Assembly (NCBI RefSeq): GCF_017355955.1
Contig: NZ_JAFFID010000001.1
Location: forward strand, 1,426,001 to 1,490,000
Length of the DNA stretch: 64,000 nt
Direction of reading: 5' to 3'
From: Sabulibacter ruber
GTDB lineage: Bacteria > Bacteroidota > Bacteroidia > Cytophagales > Hymenobacteraceae
Shown: positions 7,595 to 15,858 of the stretch, piece by piece
Layout: each line of letters starts with the position of its first letter
Numbering within the stretch: the first letter of the stretch is position 1
Notes under the pieces: model-generated
The model's database searches: none
Seen by the model: only the letters and a program-made list of their open reading frames with translations
What the model was told of the DNA's origin: nothing
Made by a program: the position numbers and the translations under genes

Positions 7595-9286
7595 CTAATT
7601 GTAACCATCATTCTGGGTAAACTCACTGGGGTTGGTGATCACGTCTAGTTGCGCCTGAGGAATTGGCCTTAGCATATGGAACGCCTGGATATTAGTGGCG
7701 GCATCTGGGTTGTGGGCTTTTACGCGTTCTACCAATTTGTTTGTGCGCTTGAGGTCAAACCAGCGTTGCTGCTCACCGGCCAGCTCCCGGGCGCGCTCAT
7801 CCAGGATGAAATCTACCGTTAGCTGTTCGGCAGTAATCTCCATTTCGGCTTGTTTTCCGGGCAAGGCTGCCCGCCTGCGGACGGCATTGATGAACGGCAA
7901 GCCATCGTTGGGTCTGCCCTGCATCAGTTCTGCCTCGGCGGCAATCAGGTACATTTCGGCTAACCTGAGCACAAAATGGTCTCTGCGTCCCTGCTGCTGA
8001 GAAATGGTCAGTCTTAACGGATCCAGGAATTTCTTCAGGGACATGTAGCGGTCCCGCACCATGGGCGCTCCATCTGGCGCATAGGTCCGGCTGCGGTCAA
8101 TAATAGTATAAGGCTTGGCATCCTTCACCGCAGCAGGTACCACGTACTTGGTAGCATAGATGGCAGTGTCCCCTGCCTTGAAAGTAACGTCTTTCTGTGC
8201 TCCGGTAGAGGTGGTTACTTTATAAGTACCAGGTCGGTTAGAATACCACACCGTTTCAAAAGTGGCATTGAAACGGGAATCTTTGGTTTCATCAAACAGA
8301 TCTAACAAATAAGCAGTAGGCATAAACCGTGAAAAAGGTCGGCCATACCGGATGTCCCGCTGCATGCCCGGAAGCTGGTCATACGTCATCAGGAACATCA
8401 TATGTGAGTTGTTACCACCATCGCGCAGCAGGATATCATCTGCGGTGGCACTGGTTAGCCCGTCAAACTCCCGGTTCAGGATCAGGTCGGCGGTGAAGTT
8501 CACAACAAAGATGGCCTCCGGATTTTTGATGTTAGCGATGTTCCAGAGCCCTTCATAGGTTGGCACCAGGCTGAAACCATAGTCATTGATCACCTTTTTG
8601 GCAAGAGCAGCAGCCTCTGCATACTGGCCCCGGTACAGATGCATTCTGGCTTTGAACGCCTCTGCAGCTGGTTTGGTCACCCGGCCGTACTGGTTGGTGG
8701 TAACCGGAAGGTTATTACTGGCAAATTCCAGGTCCTGGAAAATCTGGGTGTAAAACGCCTCCACAGGCGTGCGGTTGGCGGTGGTTTGCACACCAATGGT
8801 CTCGGTGGTAGACAGGTGAACGCCTCCCCAGGTTTCCACAATGTGCCACAGGTAAAAGGCTCTCAGGAAACGGGCCTCCCCTTCACGCACCGGCTTCAGG
8901 TTATCGGCCAGCGGCGACTGAGGTATTCTGGCCACGGCCGCATTACAGGCATTCAAGGCCGCGTAGAACCGGGTCCAGTAGAAGTTGAGGGCTGTGTTGG
9001 CACCAGATAAGTCTGAGTTATACAAGGCGATGGGTGGGCTTTCCATCCCGCTGCCACGGGTAAAAATATCGGTGCCCAGTTCAGAGATAGCAATGCCATT
9101 TTCTTTCCCGTACCAGAACCGCATGGGGGTGTACAGCGAGTTTACCAAGCTTTCAATACCCTCTACGGTGTTGTAATAGCTATCGGCAGTGAGTCCCGAG
9201 ACGTTTTCTTCTTTCAGGAATGATTCGCAAGAAGGGGTAGCCAGCAAACTCACCGGCAACAAGATTTTATACAATAACTTTTTCAT
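7595..9286 (-). CDS. SusD/RagB-family outer-membrane glycan-binding lipoprotein (susD1)
   Basis: 563 residues, the usual SusD size. The signal peptide MKKLLYKILLPVSLLATPSC places the lipidated Cys at residue 20, followed by ESFLKEENVSGLT, the typical SusD start. Family features include the TPR-like helices (ARFLRAFYLWHIVETWGG, FKARMHLYRGQYAEAAALAKKV) and the C-terminal LAEMYLIAAEAELMQGRPNDGLPFINAVRRRA, ending with DERARELAGEQQRWFDLKRT. SusD proteins cap the SusC transporter on the cell surface and select oligosaccharides. The gene lies 17 bp downstream of susC1 in the same unit. A LacI-type operator lies upstream of susC1, so pectic fragments are a likely ligand, by inference from context only. 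Confidence 0.93.
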   Translation of the reverse strand: MKKLLYKILLPVSLLATPSCESFLKEENVSGLTADSYYNTVEGIESLVNSLYTPMRFWYGKENGIAISELGTDIFTRGSGMESPPIALYNSDLSGANTALNFYWTRFYAALNACNAAVARIPQSPLADNLKPVREGEARFLRAFYLWHIVETWGGVHLSTTETIGVQTTANRTPVEAFYTQIFQDLEFASNNLPVTTNQYGRVTKPAAEAFKARMHLYRGQYAEAAALAKKVINDYGFSLVPTYEGLWNIANIKNPEAIFVVNFTADLILNREFDGLTSATADDILLRDGGNNSHMMFLMTYDQLPGMQRDIRYGRPFSRFMPTAYLLDLFDETKDSRFNATFETVWYSNRPGTYKVTTSTGAQKDVTFKAGDTAIYATKYVVPAAVKDAKPYTIIDRSRTYAPDGAPMVRDRYMSLKKFLDPLRLTISQQQGRRDHFVLRLAEMYLIAAEAELMQGRPNDGLPFINAVRRRAALPGKQAEMEITAEQLTVDFILDERARELAGEQQRWFDLKRTNKLVERVKAHNPDAATNIQAFHMLRPIPQAQLDVITNPSEFTQNDGYN

Positions 9287-9303
9287 GATTTGCCCTCCGG
9301 TTC

Positions 9304-12291
9304 TTAGAATTCAACATTTAAACCAAACACCATTTGTCTTGTCATCGGGAAGCTTAGTGAGCCGCCTCTTTCCGGGTCATAGGGTTTGATCTCGCTGTAC
9401 AGGATAAAGTAGTTTTTAGCGGTTACATAAGCTCTCAGGCGGGAAAGTTTCAGCCCACTAATCAGCGTTTTAGGGAAGTTATATGCCAACGTTAAATCCC
9501 GCACCTTCGCGAAAGAACCGTCTACATACTGTAGGGTGGTGTAGTACCGGGTACTGGCCCGACTGGTGCTGGCATTTGGCCTTGGGTAGGCGTTGGTGGG
9601 GTTTTCAGGGGTCCAGTAATCTACCATGGGGCCATTTTCCAACCCGTCTACCTTGTAAGAACCGGCGGCCTCACTAATAATGGTCTGACCCACGCGGGCG
9701 TACACCATCACCGAAAGATCAAAGTTCTTATAGCTGAAACGGTTGGTCACCCCTAAGGTCCAGTCAGGAACTCCGTTTCCTATTACCACCCGGTCTGCTG
9801 GGGTGATTACCCCATCGCCGTTCTGGTCTTTCACTTTGATATCGCCAGGCTTCTGCTGGTTTTTAAGGGCTTGTTCTTCTTCGCCCAATTGCCAGATACC
9901 TATTTTCTCATAGTCATAGAAACTGTTGATAGGATGGCCTACGTGCAAGCCAAAAGTACCAAAGCTCAAATCACGTTCTACGCCATCTCCCAGATACCGT
10001 ACTTCTTCTTTGTTTCTGGAGAAGCTGAAATCAGAAGTCCATCTGAAGCCATCTACTTTGTCCAGGTTTACAGTGCTCAGTTGTAACTCTACCCCCCGGT
10101 TCCGTACTTTTCCAATGTTGTCAATCACTCGCTCATACCCAGAAGTAGTAGGTAAAAGGCGTTCCAACAAGAGGTCCTTGGTATCTTGCTGATACATGTC
10201 TAAAGTACCAGTAAGTCTGTTATTAAAGAATCCGAAATCTAACCCTACGTTGGCAGTGGCGGTAGTCTCCCAGCTAAGGTTGGGGTTGGAAAGCGCACCA
10301 GGATAATACCCATATGCTGGGGTTTCATCCCAGGCGTAAGTGGACCTGCCTAAACCACCCAAGGTCATGTAGGGACTTATCTGGCTGTTCCCCGAAACTC
10401 CATAGCTTACCCGTAGTTTTAAATCTGTGATGGAATTTACATTCTGCAGGAAACTCTCTTCTTTCAAGATCCAGGCTACGGAAGCAGATGGGAAGTAATC
10501 CCACTTTTTACCGGTAGCAAGCACTGAGGCTCCGTCTGTGCGCATTACCAATGTGAACAGGTATCTGTTCATCAATTTATAGTTCAGCCGCGTAAAGAAA
10601 GAGGCCATGCTTCTTTCCACCAGGTTACTTTCCAGCTGGTAGGCCGATTGTGAAGCGCCCAGGTTATAGAATTTCAAGGTAGAGGATAACACGTTTCTGC
10701 CCTGTGCAGCAAACAACTCGGTTCTTTCGCCCCAAATGCTACTTCCCAGCAAAACGGAAATTTCATGTCTGTCAGACAAAGCCTTGGTATAGTTTGCGAA
10801 GTTCTCCCAGGTGAATCTGGAAAAATTACCTAACTCAGCCCGGGCCAGAGAAAGGCCATTAGGACCAGTATCAATGGTATTGGTGGCGGCAAACAAGCCG
10901 TTTCGGGAGCTGGATTGGTCAATTCCAAACCTAGAGGTAATAGTCAGGTCTTTGATAGGGTTGTAGTCTACTGACAGGTTCCCGAAGAACCGACGGTTGA
11001 TTTCATTGTTTTCAAAGGCGCCAGGCTGCTCATCTACCAGAGCGTTCAGGGTGGAAGCATCGCCTACCGGGAACACCTGAAAGTTGCCCTCATCATCATA
11101 AGGCCTACCCAAAGGACTCATCTTATTAGCCTGGTTTAACGGATCTCGTCTGAAATCCTGATCTCTTTGCGCATACAACAAACTGGTACTGATCTTAAGA
11201 TTGTCCAGCAACTTATATCCAATGTTCAGCCGACCGCTGTACCGTTTTAACTGGTCCATCTTTAGCAGACCCTTTTCATTGAAGTATTCAGTAGACAGAT
11301 AGTAGGTTAACTTGTCTGAGCCGCCGGAAATACCAATCTGGTGATTTTGCTGACTACCAGTGCCCAATAGTTGATCGGCCCAGTCTGTCCAGATTCCGTT
11401 TCTGAAGTTATCAAACTGAGCGGGTGGTAGAATCTTCTCGTCATCGGCTGGAGAACTCCACTCCCCAACGGTTCTGCGGGCTTCCCGTCTCAATTGTACC
11501 CACTCCGGTCCGGTCATGATGTCTGCGTAGCCATTCAGTGTTTGAATGCCATAGTAAGAGTTGAGGGTTACTTTTGGCTTACCTGCTGCCCCACTTTTGG
11601 TAGTGATGAGGATTACGCCATTGGCCCCTAAAGACCCGTAGATAGCGGTAGCGGTGGCATCTTTGAGCACCTCCATGGAGGCTATGTCATTGGGGTTTAC
11701 ATCCAAAGGTCCATCGTAGCGGATACCGTCTACCAACACCAATGGCCGGTTACTGGCATTCACCGATCTGTTCCCCCGGATACTTAAGTTCAACGAAGCA
11801 CCTGCCTGACCGCTGGCAGTGGTCAAATCCAAGCCTGGTACTTTCCCCTGCATCACTCCCAGGGCATTGGTCACAGGAATGGCCGTAAGGTCCTCGCCCC
11901 TAACCGATGCCACAGAACCCGTTACATCAGATTTCTTGACGGTACCATAGCCAATTACCACTACTTCGTCAAAGGTTTTGGAGTCTGAAGCCAGGATCAC
12001 GTTGACCGTTGACCGGTTATTGATAGGCACCTCCTGGGTTTTGAACCCCACGTAAGAGAAAACCAACGTACCGGCTTCAGAAGGCACGCTCAGGGTATAG
12101 GTGCCATCCACCCCTGTTGCGCCTGCAGTTGAAGTACCTTTCAGGAGAACGGTTACCCCAATCAAGCCCTCTCCTTTCTCATCTACAACTTTCCCCTGTA
12201 CGGTTCGGCCTTGAGCGGTTGCAAAGGTAGTGAAGGCAAATACCAGCGGAATCACCAGTAGGTACCTTAGCCCAAGTAGAATACTTCTCAT
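9304..12291 (-). CDS. SusC/RagA-family TonB-linked outer-membrane transporter (susC1)
   Basis: 995 residues. A signal peptide (to about ATAQ, residue 27) is followed by a carboxypeptidase-like CNA-B domain (TVQGKVVDEKGEGLIGVTVL, about 29-110). Next comes the SusC signature VVIGYGTVKKSDVTGSV, the plug domain (PLVLVDGIRYDG, TATAIYGSLGANGVILITTK) and a 22-strand barrel ending in the aromatic QMVFGLNVEF. It would import oligosaccharides across the outer membrane using TonB energy. It is shorter than susC2. The operator at 12420-12433 is about 130 bp upstream and suggests control by the LacI-type regulator of this locus. Confidence 0.95.
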   Translation of the reverse strand: MRSILLGLRYLLVIPLVFAFTTFATAQGRTVQGKVVDEKGEGLIGVTVLLKGTSTAGATGVDGTYTLSVPSEAGTLVFSYVGFKTQEVPINNRSTVNVILASDSKTFDEVVVIGYGTVKKSDVTGSVASVRGEDLTAIPVTNALGVMQGKVPGLDLTTASGQAGASLNLSIRGNRSVNASNRPLVLVDGIRYDGPLDVNPNDIASMEVLKDATATAIYGSLGANGVILITTKSGAAGKPKVTLNSYYGIQTLNGYADIMTGPEWVQLRREARRTVGEWSSPADDEKILPPAQFDNFRNGIWTDWADQLLGTGSQQNHQIGISGGSDKLTYYLSTEYFNEKGLLKMDQLKRYSGRLNIGYKLLDNLKISTSLLYAQRDQDFRRDPLNQANKMSPLGRPYDDEGNFQVFPVGDASTLNALVDEQPGAFENNEINRRFFGNLSVDYNPIKDLTITSRFGIDQSSSRNGLFAATNTIDTGPNGLSLARAELGNFSRFTWENFANYTKALSDRHEISVLLGSSIWGERTELFAAQGRNVLSSTLKFYNLGASQSAYQLESNLVERSMASFFTRLNYKLMNRYLFTLVMRTDGASVLATGKKWDYFPSASVAWILKEESFLQNVNSITDLKLRVSYGVSGNSQISPYMTLGGLGRSTYAWDETPAYGYYPGALSNPNLSWETTATANVGLDFGFFNNRLTGTLDMYQQDTKDLLLERLLPTTSGYERVIDNIGKVRNRGVELQLSTVNLDKVDGFRWTSDFSFSRNKEEVRYLGDGVERDLSFGTFGLHVGHPINSFYDYEKIGIWQLGEEEQALKNQQKPGDIKVKDQNGDGVITPADRVVIGNGVPDWTLGVTNRFSYKNFDLSVMVYARVGQTIISEAAGSYKVDGLENGPMVDYWTPENPTNAYPRPNASTSRASTRYYTTLQYVDGSFAKVRDLTLAYNFPKTLISGLKLSRLRAYVTAKNYFILYSEIKPYDPERGGSLSFPMTRQMVFGLNVEF

Positions 12292-12419
12292 AGGTTAAAC
12301 ATTTTAAGTGGTTGATTGATGTTGTGTTTGTAAATCTTCTAGTCCTAGGGAAAACTTTTAACAGGGTTTCCTATAGCTGACTATGCCTAGTGATTGGTCA
12401 TGCTCTGAAACTGATAAAA

Positions 12420-12433
12420 TGCAATCGTTTGCA
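12420..12433. promoter_or_regulatory. LacI-type operator upstream of susC1
   Basis: TGCAATCGTTTGCA, a near-perfect palindrome with the central CG and TTGC half-sites typical of LacI/GalR-family operators. The same sequence occurs at 21485-21498, with close variants at 13096, 34883 and 35091. It is placed to control susC1/susD1. Confidence 0.7.
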
Positions 12434-12694
12434 CATAACAAGCAGTGACAAATAGCGTGGTAAGACAATAGCGAACTTGCCAGATCCATTCTTAGCAGGC
12501 TAAAGCCAATTGAAACCAAGAGCACTAGCCAATTGAATTAAACCTACATAAGCAATCAGGTAACCATGCCTCTTAAACTGGCATTTTGGTCTTGCTACTT
12601 AATTCAAAAATCAGATACATCTATACCAGAATCTTGATAAAAAGAATGATTAACTAGCAATTACCGTCTAACAGCAAAGACTTTGATGAAAACA

Positions 12695-12722
12695 GTTTTC
12701 CTTAAGTGATGCTTTAAGGAAA
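12695..12722. repeat. Small hairpin in the susC1/esterase gap
   Basis: GTTTCCTTAA-type arms at 12695-12705 and 12713-12722 form a stem with a short loop. Role unknown. The stretch from 12434 to 13090 otherwise shows no gene. Confidence 0.35.
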
Positions 12723-13095
12723 CTAACGGGAGCGTAGTGGAATAGGGCTCTGAAAGGAAAATGGCTTCATAGAGGAGCCTTTTCTCTTGTTACTACTTGG
12801 ACCAATGGCTTGGACGTGTACCGATTCTGTACCGAAGGCGTTAACCGTTAGGTGCACTTGTTGAGAAAGAAGGTGTAAAACGTGATTCATTGTTCAACGG
12901 GTCTGAATAATATAACTCACTTTTAAAAGAACGCTCCAAATCTCCTGTCAGCTGGAAGTTTTCTTGTTTCGGAATCCCTTAGAGTTTCATGGGCTTCCAG
13001 TTCAACTTACCTTTTGCTGACATACCTATCAGTTCATTTGATCTTTTCAGCAACCTGCTATTGCAATAACTTTCATTTAGAGAGAAGGAATATTG

Positions 13096-13109
13096 GGCAA
13101 ACGATTGCA
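13096..13109. promoter_or_regulatory. LacI-type operator in the large gap
   Basis: GGCAAACGATTGCA; its reverse complement TGCAATCGTTTGCC matches the susC1 and PL1a operators at 13 of 14 positions. It lies 663 bp from the susC1 site and about 590 bp before the esterase gene. It may belong to a looping pair with the susC1 site, to the esterase promoter, or to a gene now lost. Confidence 0.55.
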
Positions 13110-13290
13110 CAGACCAGTAAAAAAAAGAGGGTCGCCAACCTTCTTTTGATTTTTTCTACTAGTCTAAAGTTAATTGTTATTTTCATAAATGACAATCATA
13201 AATCCCGTTTAATTTGAAAATTTTCTAAAAACCCACTTCATTCGCTTGAAATCCGGCTAACAAATGTTTGGAATATAGCTAAACAACTTC

Positions 13291-13470
13291 CTAATATGTA
13301 GAACGGTTCAGGTCCAAGGCGGCGCAGTAGAACTTTTCAGAAGCAAAACACCAGTTTGCGGTTGAGGGCTGTTCGAGAGGAATTTCCATCCTAAACAATT
13401 GCACCTCGCTTTCATAAGAGGCCTTTGCAAACCGGATGAGGCATTCACCGGAGTAGGTGCACGCGAACAT
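13291..13470 (-). pseudogene. Possible gene remnant in the susC1/esterase gap
   Basis: A 59-codon frame with an ATG at 13470 and a TAG at 13291 reads as a plausible protein (FACTYSGECLIRFAKASYES ... ALDLNRSTY). The open frame extends further upstream to about 13512. A second, different minus-strand frame is open over 13308-13565. The overlap of two protein-like frames suggests a decayed, frameshifted coding region rather than an intact gene. I recognise no family. This is a weak call; the frame could be chance. Confidence 0.25.
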
Positions 13471-13701
13471 AGCTGCTGATAATGGTACCTCAGGACCGAA
13501 CGAGAATAATGCAGCAGGAAGATGTTACCAGCATTTACAATCCATTGATATTCCACAGGGTTCAAACAGATGAAGGCTGTTAGGAAGGAATAGAAGGAAA
13601 ATTATAGCGAGCTTTCAGCCTATTTTTCTGAAATTAGGCCCTAAGAGCGGGATTCTTGCCTGCATCTACCCTTATCGGGGTAGCCCGAAATCTACTTCCG
13701 C

Positions 13702-14706
13702 ATGAAAAAACTACTTCTGGGGTTTATCCCCCTTCTGCTTACAGGTGCGCCGGCGGTGGCCCAGATGACCTCGGGCGTCACCGGTAAACAGGATACCAGT
13801 TTCTCCAACCCCGGCGCTTACCGGCAAGCGAAGAAATACCACTCCAATATCCCCAACCTGAAGCTGGTGGAGGAATTCAAATTGCCTACGGTGCAGGAGA
13901 AGCGGAACATTGTCTACTGCCAGATGGGCGACCGCGCCCTGTCACTGGACGCTTTTTACCCCAAGAAGAAAACGAGTGCCAAAACCCCGGCCATTCTGCT
14001 CATCCATGGCGGGGGCTGGCGCAGCGGGAACCGGCAACAGCACATTCCGCTGGCCCAACGCCTGGCCGATCTAGGCTATGTGTGTTTCACAGCCGAATAC
14101 CGACTTTCCACCGAAGCGCTCTACCCAGCAGCCGTCCATGACCTGAAAGCCGCTGTGCGCTGGATCAGGGCCAACGGGAAACAGTTCAACGTGGATACCG
14201 CAAAAGTCACTGCCCTTGGTTTCTCGGCGGGCGGACAACTGGCGGCTCTTTTGGGCGCCACAAACCAGAAACCCGCTTATGAAGGAGAAAACTGTCTGAC
14301 CAAGGTATCCAGCCAGGTGCAGGCCGTTGTAGACCTTGACGGAACGCTTTCCTTTGTGCACCCGGAATCCGGCGAGGGCAACGACGCCAAAGGCATCTCG
14401 GCAGCTACGTACTGGTTTGGGTACCCTAAAAAGGAGAAGCTCGCCCTGTGGGAAGAAGCCTCGCCATTGAACCAAGTGGGCCCTACCGCTCCGCCCTTCC
14501 TGTTCATCAATAGCTCCGTAGACCGCATGCACGCCGGCCGTGACGATTTCCGCAAGATCCTGGATCAGCACAAGATTTACTCACAGGTGCATACCTTCCC
14601 CGATTCCCCGCATACTTTCCCGTTGTTTGATCCATGGTTTGAGCCTATGGTAGGCTACATTGACGCGTTCCTGAAGAAGGTGTATGCACCGAAGAAAAAG
14701 GCTTAG
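13702..14706 (+). CDS. Secreted alpha/beta-hydrolase esterase, probably a pectin or sugar-ester deacetylase
   Basis: 334 residues with a signal peptide (MKKLLLGFIPLLLTGAPAVA). The alpha/beta-hydrolase core shows the oxyanion motif HGGGW (about residue 100), the nucleophile elbow GFSAGG with Ser175, a late Asp in SSVDRMHAG and a His in DSPHTFPLF, giving a complete Ser-Asp-His set. The HGGGW plus GxSAGG layout is that of the BD-FAE/acetylesterase group (COG0657). In a pectin locus removal of acetyl groups from galacturonan is the most likely job, but substrate specificity is inferred from neighbours. It is the only plus-strand gene among the left-hand enzymes. It ends in a 48-bp perfect palindrome that serves as terminator. 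Confidence 0.8.
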   Translation: MKKLLLGFIPLLLTGAPAVAQMTSGVTGKQDTSFSNPGAYRQAKKYHSNIPNLKLVEEFKLPTVQEKRNIVYCQMGDRALSLDAFYPKKKTSAKTPAILLIHGGGWRSGNRQQHIPLAQRLADLGYVCFTAEYRLSTEALYPAAVHDLKAAVRWIRANGKQFNVDTAKVTALGFSAGGQLAALLGATNQKPAYEGENCLTKVSSQVQAVVDLDGTLSFVHPESGEGNDAKGISAATYWFGYPKKEKLALWEEASPLNQVGPTAPPFLFINSSVDRMHAGRDDFRKILDQHKIYSQVHTFPDSPHTFPLFDPWFEPMVGYIDAFLKKVYAPKKKA

Positions 14707-14724
14707 GCTGATTCTTTGAAACTG

Positions 14725-14772
14725 AAGAGCGATTCTGGGCTGTTTTGCGCAAAACAGCCCAGAATCGCTCTT
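14725..14772. terminator. 48-bp perfect palindrome, bidirectional terminator-like
   Basis: A 22-bp arm, a GCGC centre and an exact reverse arm. The core GGGCTGTTTT-n-AAAACAGCCC is shared with the elements at 14914 and 57326. It lies 19 bp after the esterase stop. Confidence 0.65.
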
Positions 14773-14776
14773 CTAT

Positions 14777-14860
14777 TATAGCGCGGAAGTTACTTCCGTG
14801 CCTTGTTGGCATGAACCTTATAAATAGTTAGAAAGGCACGGAAGTAACTTCCGCGCCATA
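14777..14860. repeat. REP-like inverted pair (GCGCGGAAGTTACTTCC type)
   Basis: Two inverted copies, 14777-14803 and about 14834-14860. Each is itself a hairpin (GGAAG-TTA-CTTCC) flanked by GCGC and GTG. The same unit recurs at 60428-60503, and relatives with other stems lie at 49731 and 60141. Confidence 0.6.
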
Positions 14861-14913
14861 TTTGGCCATAGATGGGGATTATCGCTACTGACTTATCTAA
14901 GAAGTTCAAGCTA

Positions 14914-14962
14914 AAAATCGAAACGGGGCTGTTTTCTGGAAAATAGCCTCGTTTCGATTTTT
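14914..14962 (-). terminator. Terminator-like palindrome after the CE12 gene
   Basis: AAAATCGAAACG...CGTTTCGATTTT outer stem with an inner GGGGCTGTTTTCTGGAAAAT core, ending 26 bp from the CE12 stop. A T-rich tail is present on both strands. Confidence 0.6.
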
Positions 14963-14988
14963 TAATTTTAAAGAATTTACAACCGGCT

Positions 14989-15780
14989 TTACTTCAGTGC
15001 CTTCATTCCCTGGAATACTAGGCGGGCTACTTCTTTGGCGCCTTCGGGTTGGAAGTGGGTGTTGTCTTTCTGCCCCTCGGGGTAGTTTTTGTATTTGCCG
15101 GCGGGCAGGTTCATGAAATAGTTATTGGTCACAAACTCCTGGCCTTTCTGGGAGAAAGAATCAATAGAAAGCTGCTGCAGGTCAATCAAGGGCACGTTCA
15201 GCTCTTTGGCCACGTCCTTCACTGCCTGCGGATATTCGCCGTGCACGTTCCCGATTCTGCCGTCTTTCCAGGGATAGTTGCGGGTCACGGGCGTGAGCAG
15301 AATGGGATACGCGCCTTTCTCGCGGGTCTGGTTCACGTACAGGCGCAGGAATTCTTTGTAGCCCTGGATGTTCACGTACCGCTCGGTTTTGTCCACCGCC
15401 GCATCGTTGTGGCCGAACTGGATCATGACCACATCGTTTTTCTTCAGGTCTTTGTACACGGCGGCCCAGCGTCCCTCCTCAAAAAAGGTGCGCGTGCTGC
15501 GGCCGCCCCGGGCTTTGTCCAAAAGGATGACGCTGTCGGCTTTGATGAGGCGCTTTACTTTAGCCAGGCTGTCTTTCACCAGGAACGGTTTGAACATCTG
15601 GCCCCAGCCCATGACCGGGTAGCGCTTGTTCAGGTAATCCTCGCCATCGTAATCAGAATAATCCGCCACGGTGGAGTCCCCGATGAGGTACACGCGCACG
15701 ATGTTTTTCTTGAAAGGTGCAAACGACATGGCTGCCACGCAGCCCACCAGGAAAAGAACGAGGGATAATCTTCTCAGCAT
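14989..15780 (-). CDS. SGNH-hydrolase rhamnogalacturonan acetylesterase-like protein (CE12 family)
   Basis: 263 residues from the ATG at 15780, which gives the signal peptide MLRRLSLVLFLVGCVAAMSF; the longer frame to 15852 lacks a signal at its start and is not preferred. All SGNH blocks are visible: block I GDSTVADY with nucleophile Ser36, GWGQMF, block II ARGGRSTRTF, block III FGHND, and block V DNTHFQPEGA with Asp239 and His242. This is the pattern of CE12 enzymes (RhgT/YesT type), which remove acetyl groups from the galacturonate residues of pectin. Located in the periplasm or on the surface. It follows the GH28 gene by 78 bp, so the two form a unit. Start choice is uncertain; another Met lies 12 residues further upstream. 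Confidence 0.85.
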   Translation of the reverse strand: MLRRLSLVLFLVGCVAAMSFAPFKKNIVRVYLIGDSTVADYSDYDGEDYLNKRYPVMGWGQMFKPFLVKDSLAKVKRLIKADSVILLDKARGGRSTRTFFEEGRWAAVYKDLKKNDVVMIQFGHNDAAVDKTERYVNIQGYKEFLRLYVNQTREKGAYPILLTPVTRNYPWKDGRIGNVHGEYPQAVKDVAKELNVPLIDLQQLSIDSFSQKGQEFVTNNYFMNLPAGKYKNYPEGQKDNTHFQPEGAKEVARLVFQGMKALK

Positions 15781-15858
15781 GTAGGTTCTGTTTTTAAGCT
15801 GTTTTTGCGAAAAGGGCATGAAAAAGGGCACGCTTGCACATGCCCTCTCCATAATGAA

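Noticed and set aside
13014..13217. A 67-codon plus-strand frame in the susC1/esterase gap
   Set aside because: Short, rich in rare-looking residues, overlaps the operator at 13096, and has no recognisable pattern; treated as chance.
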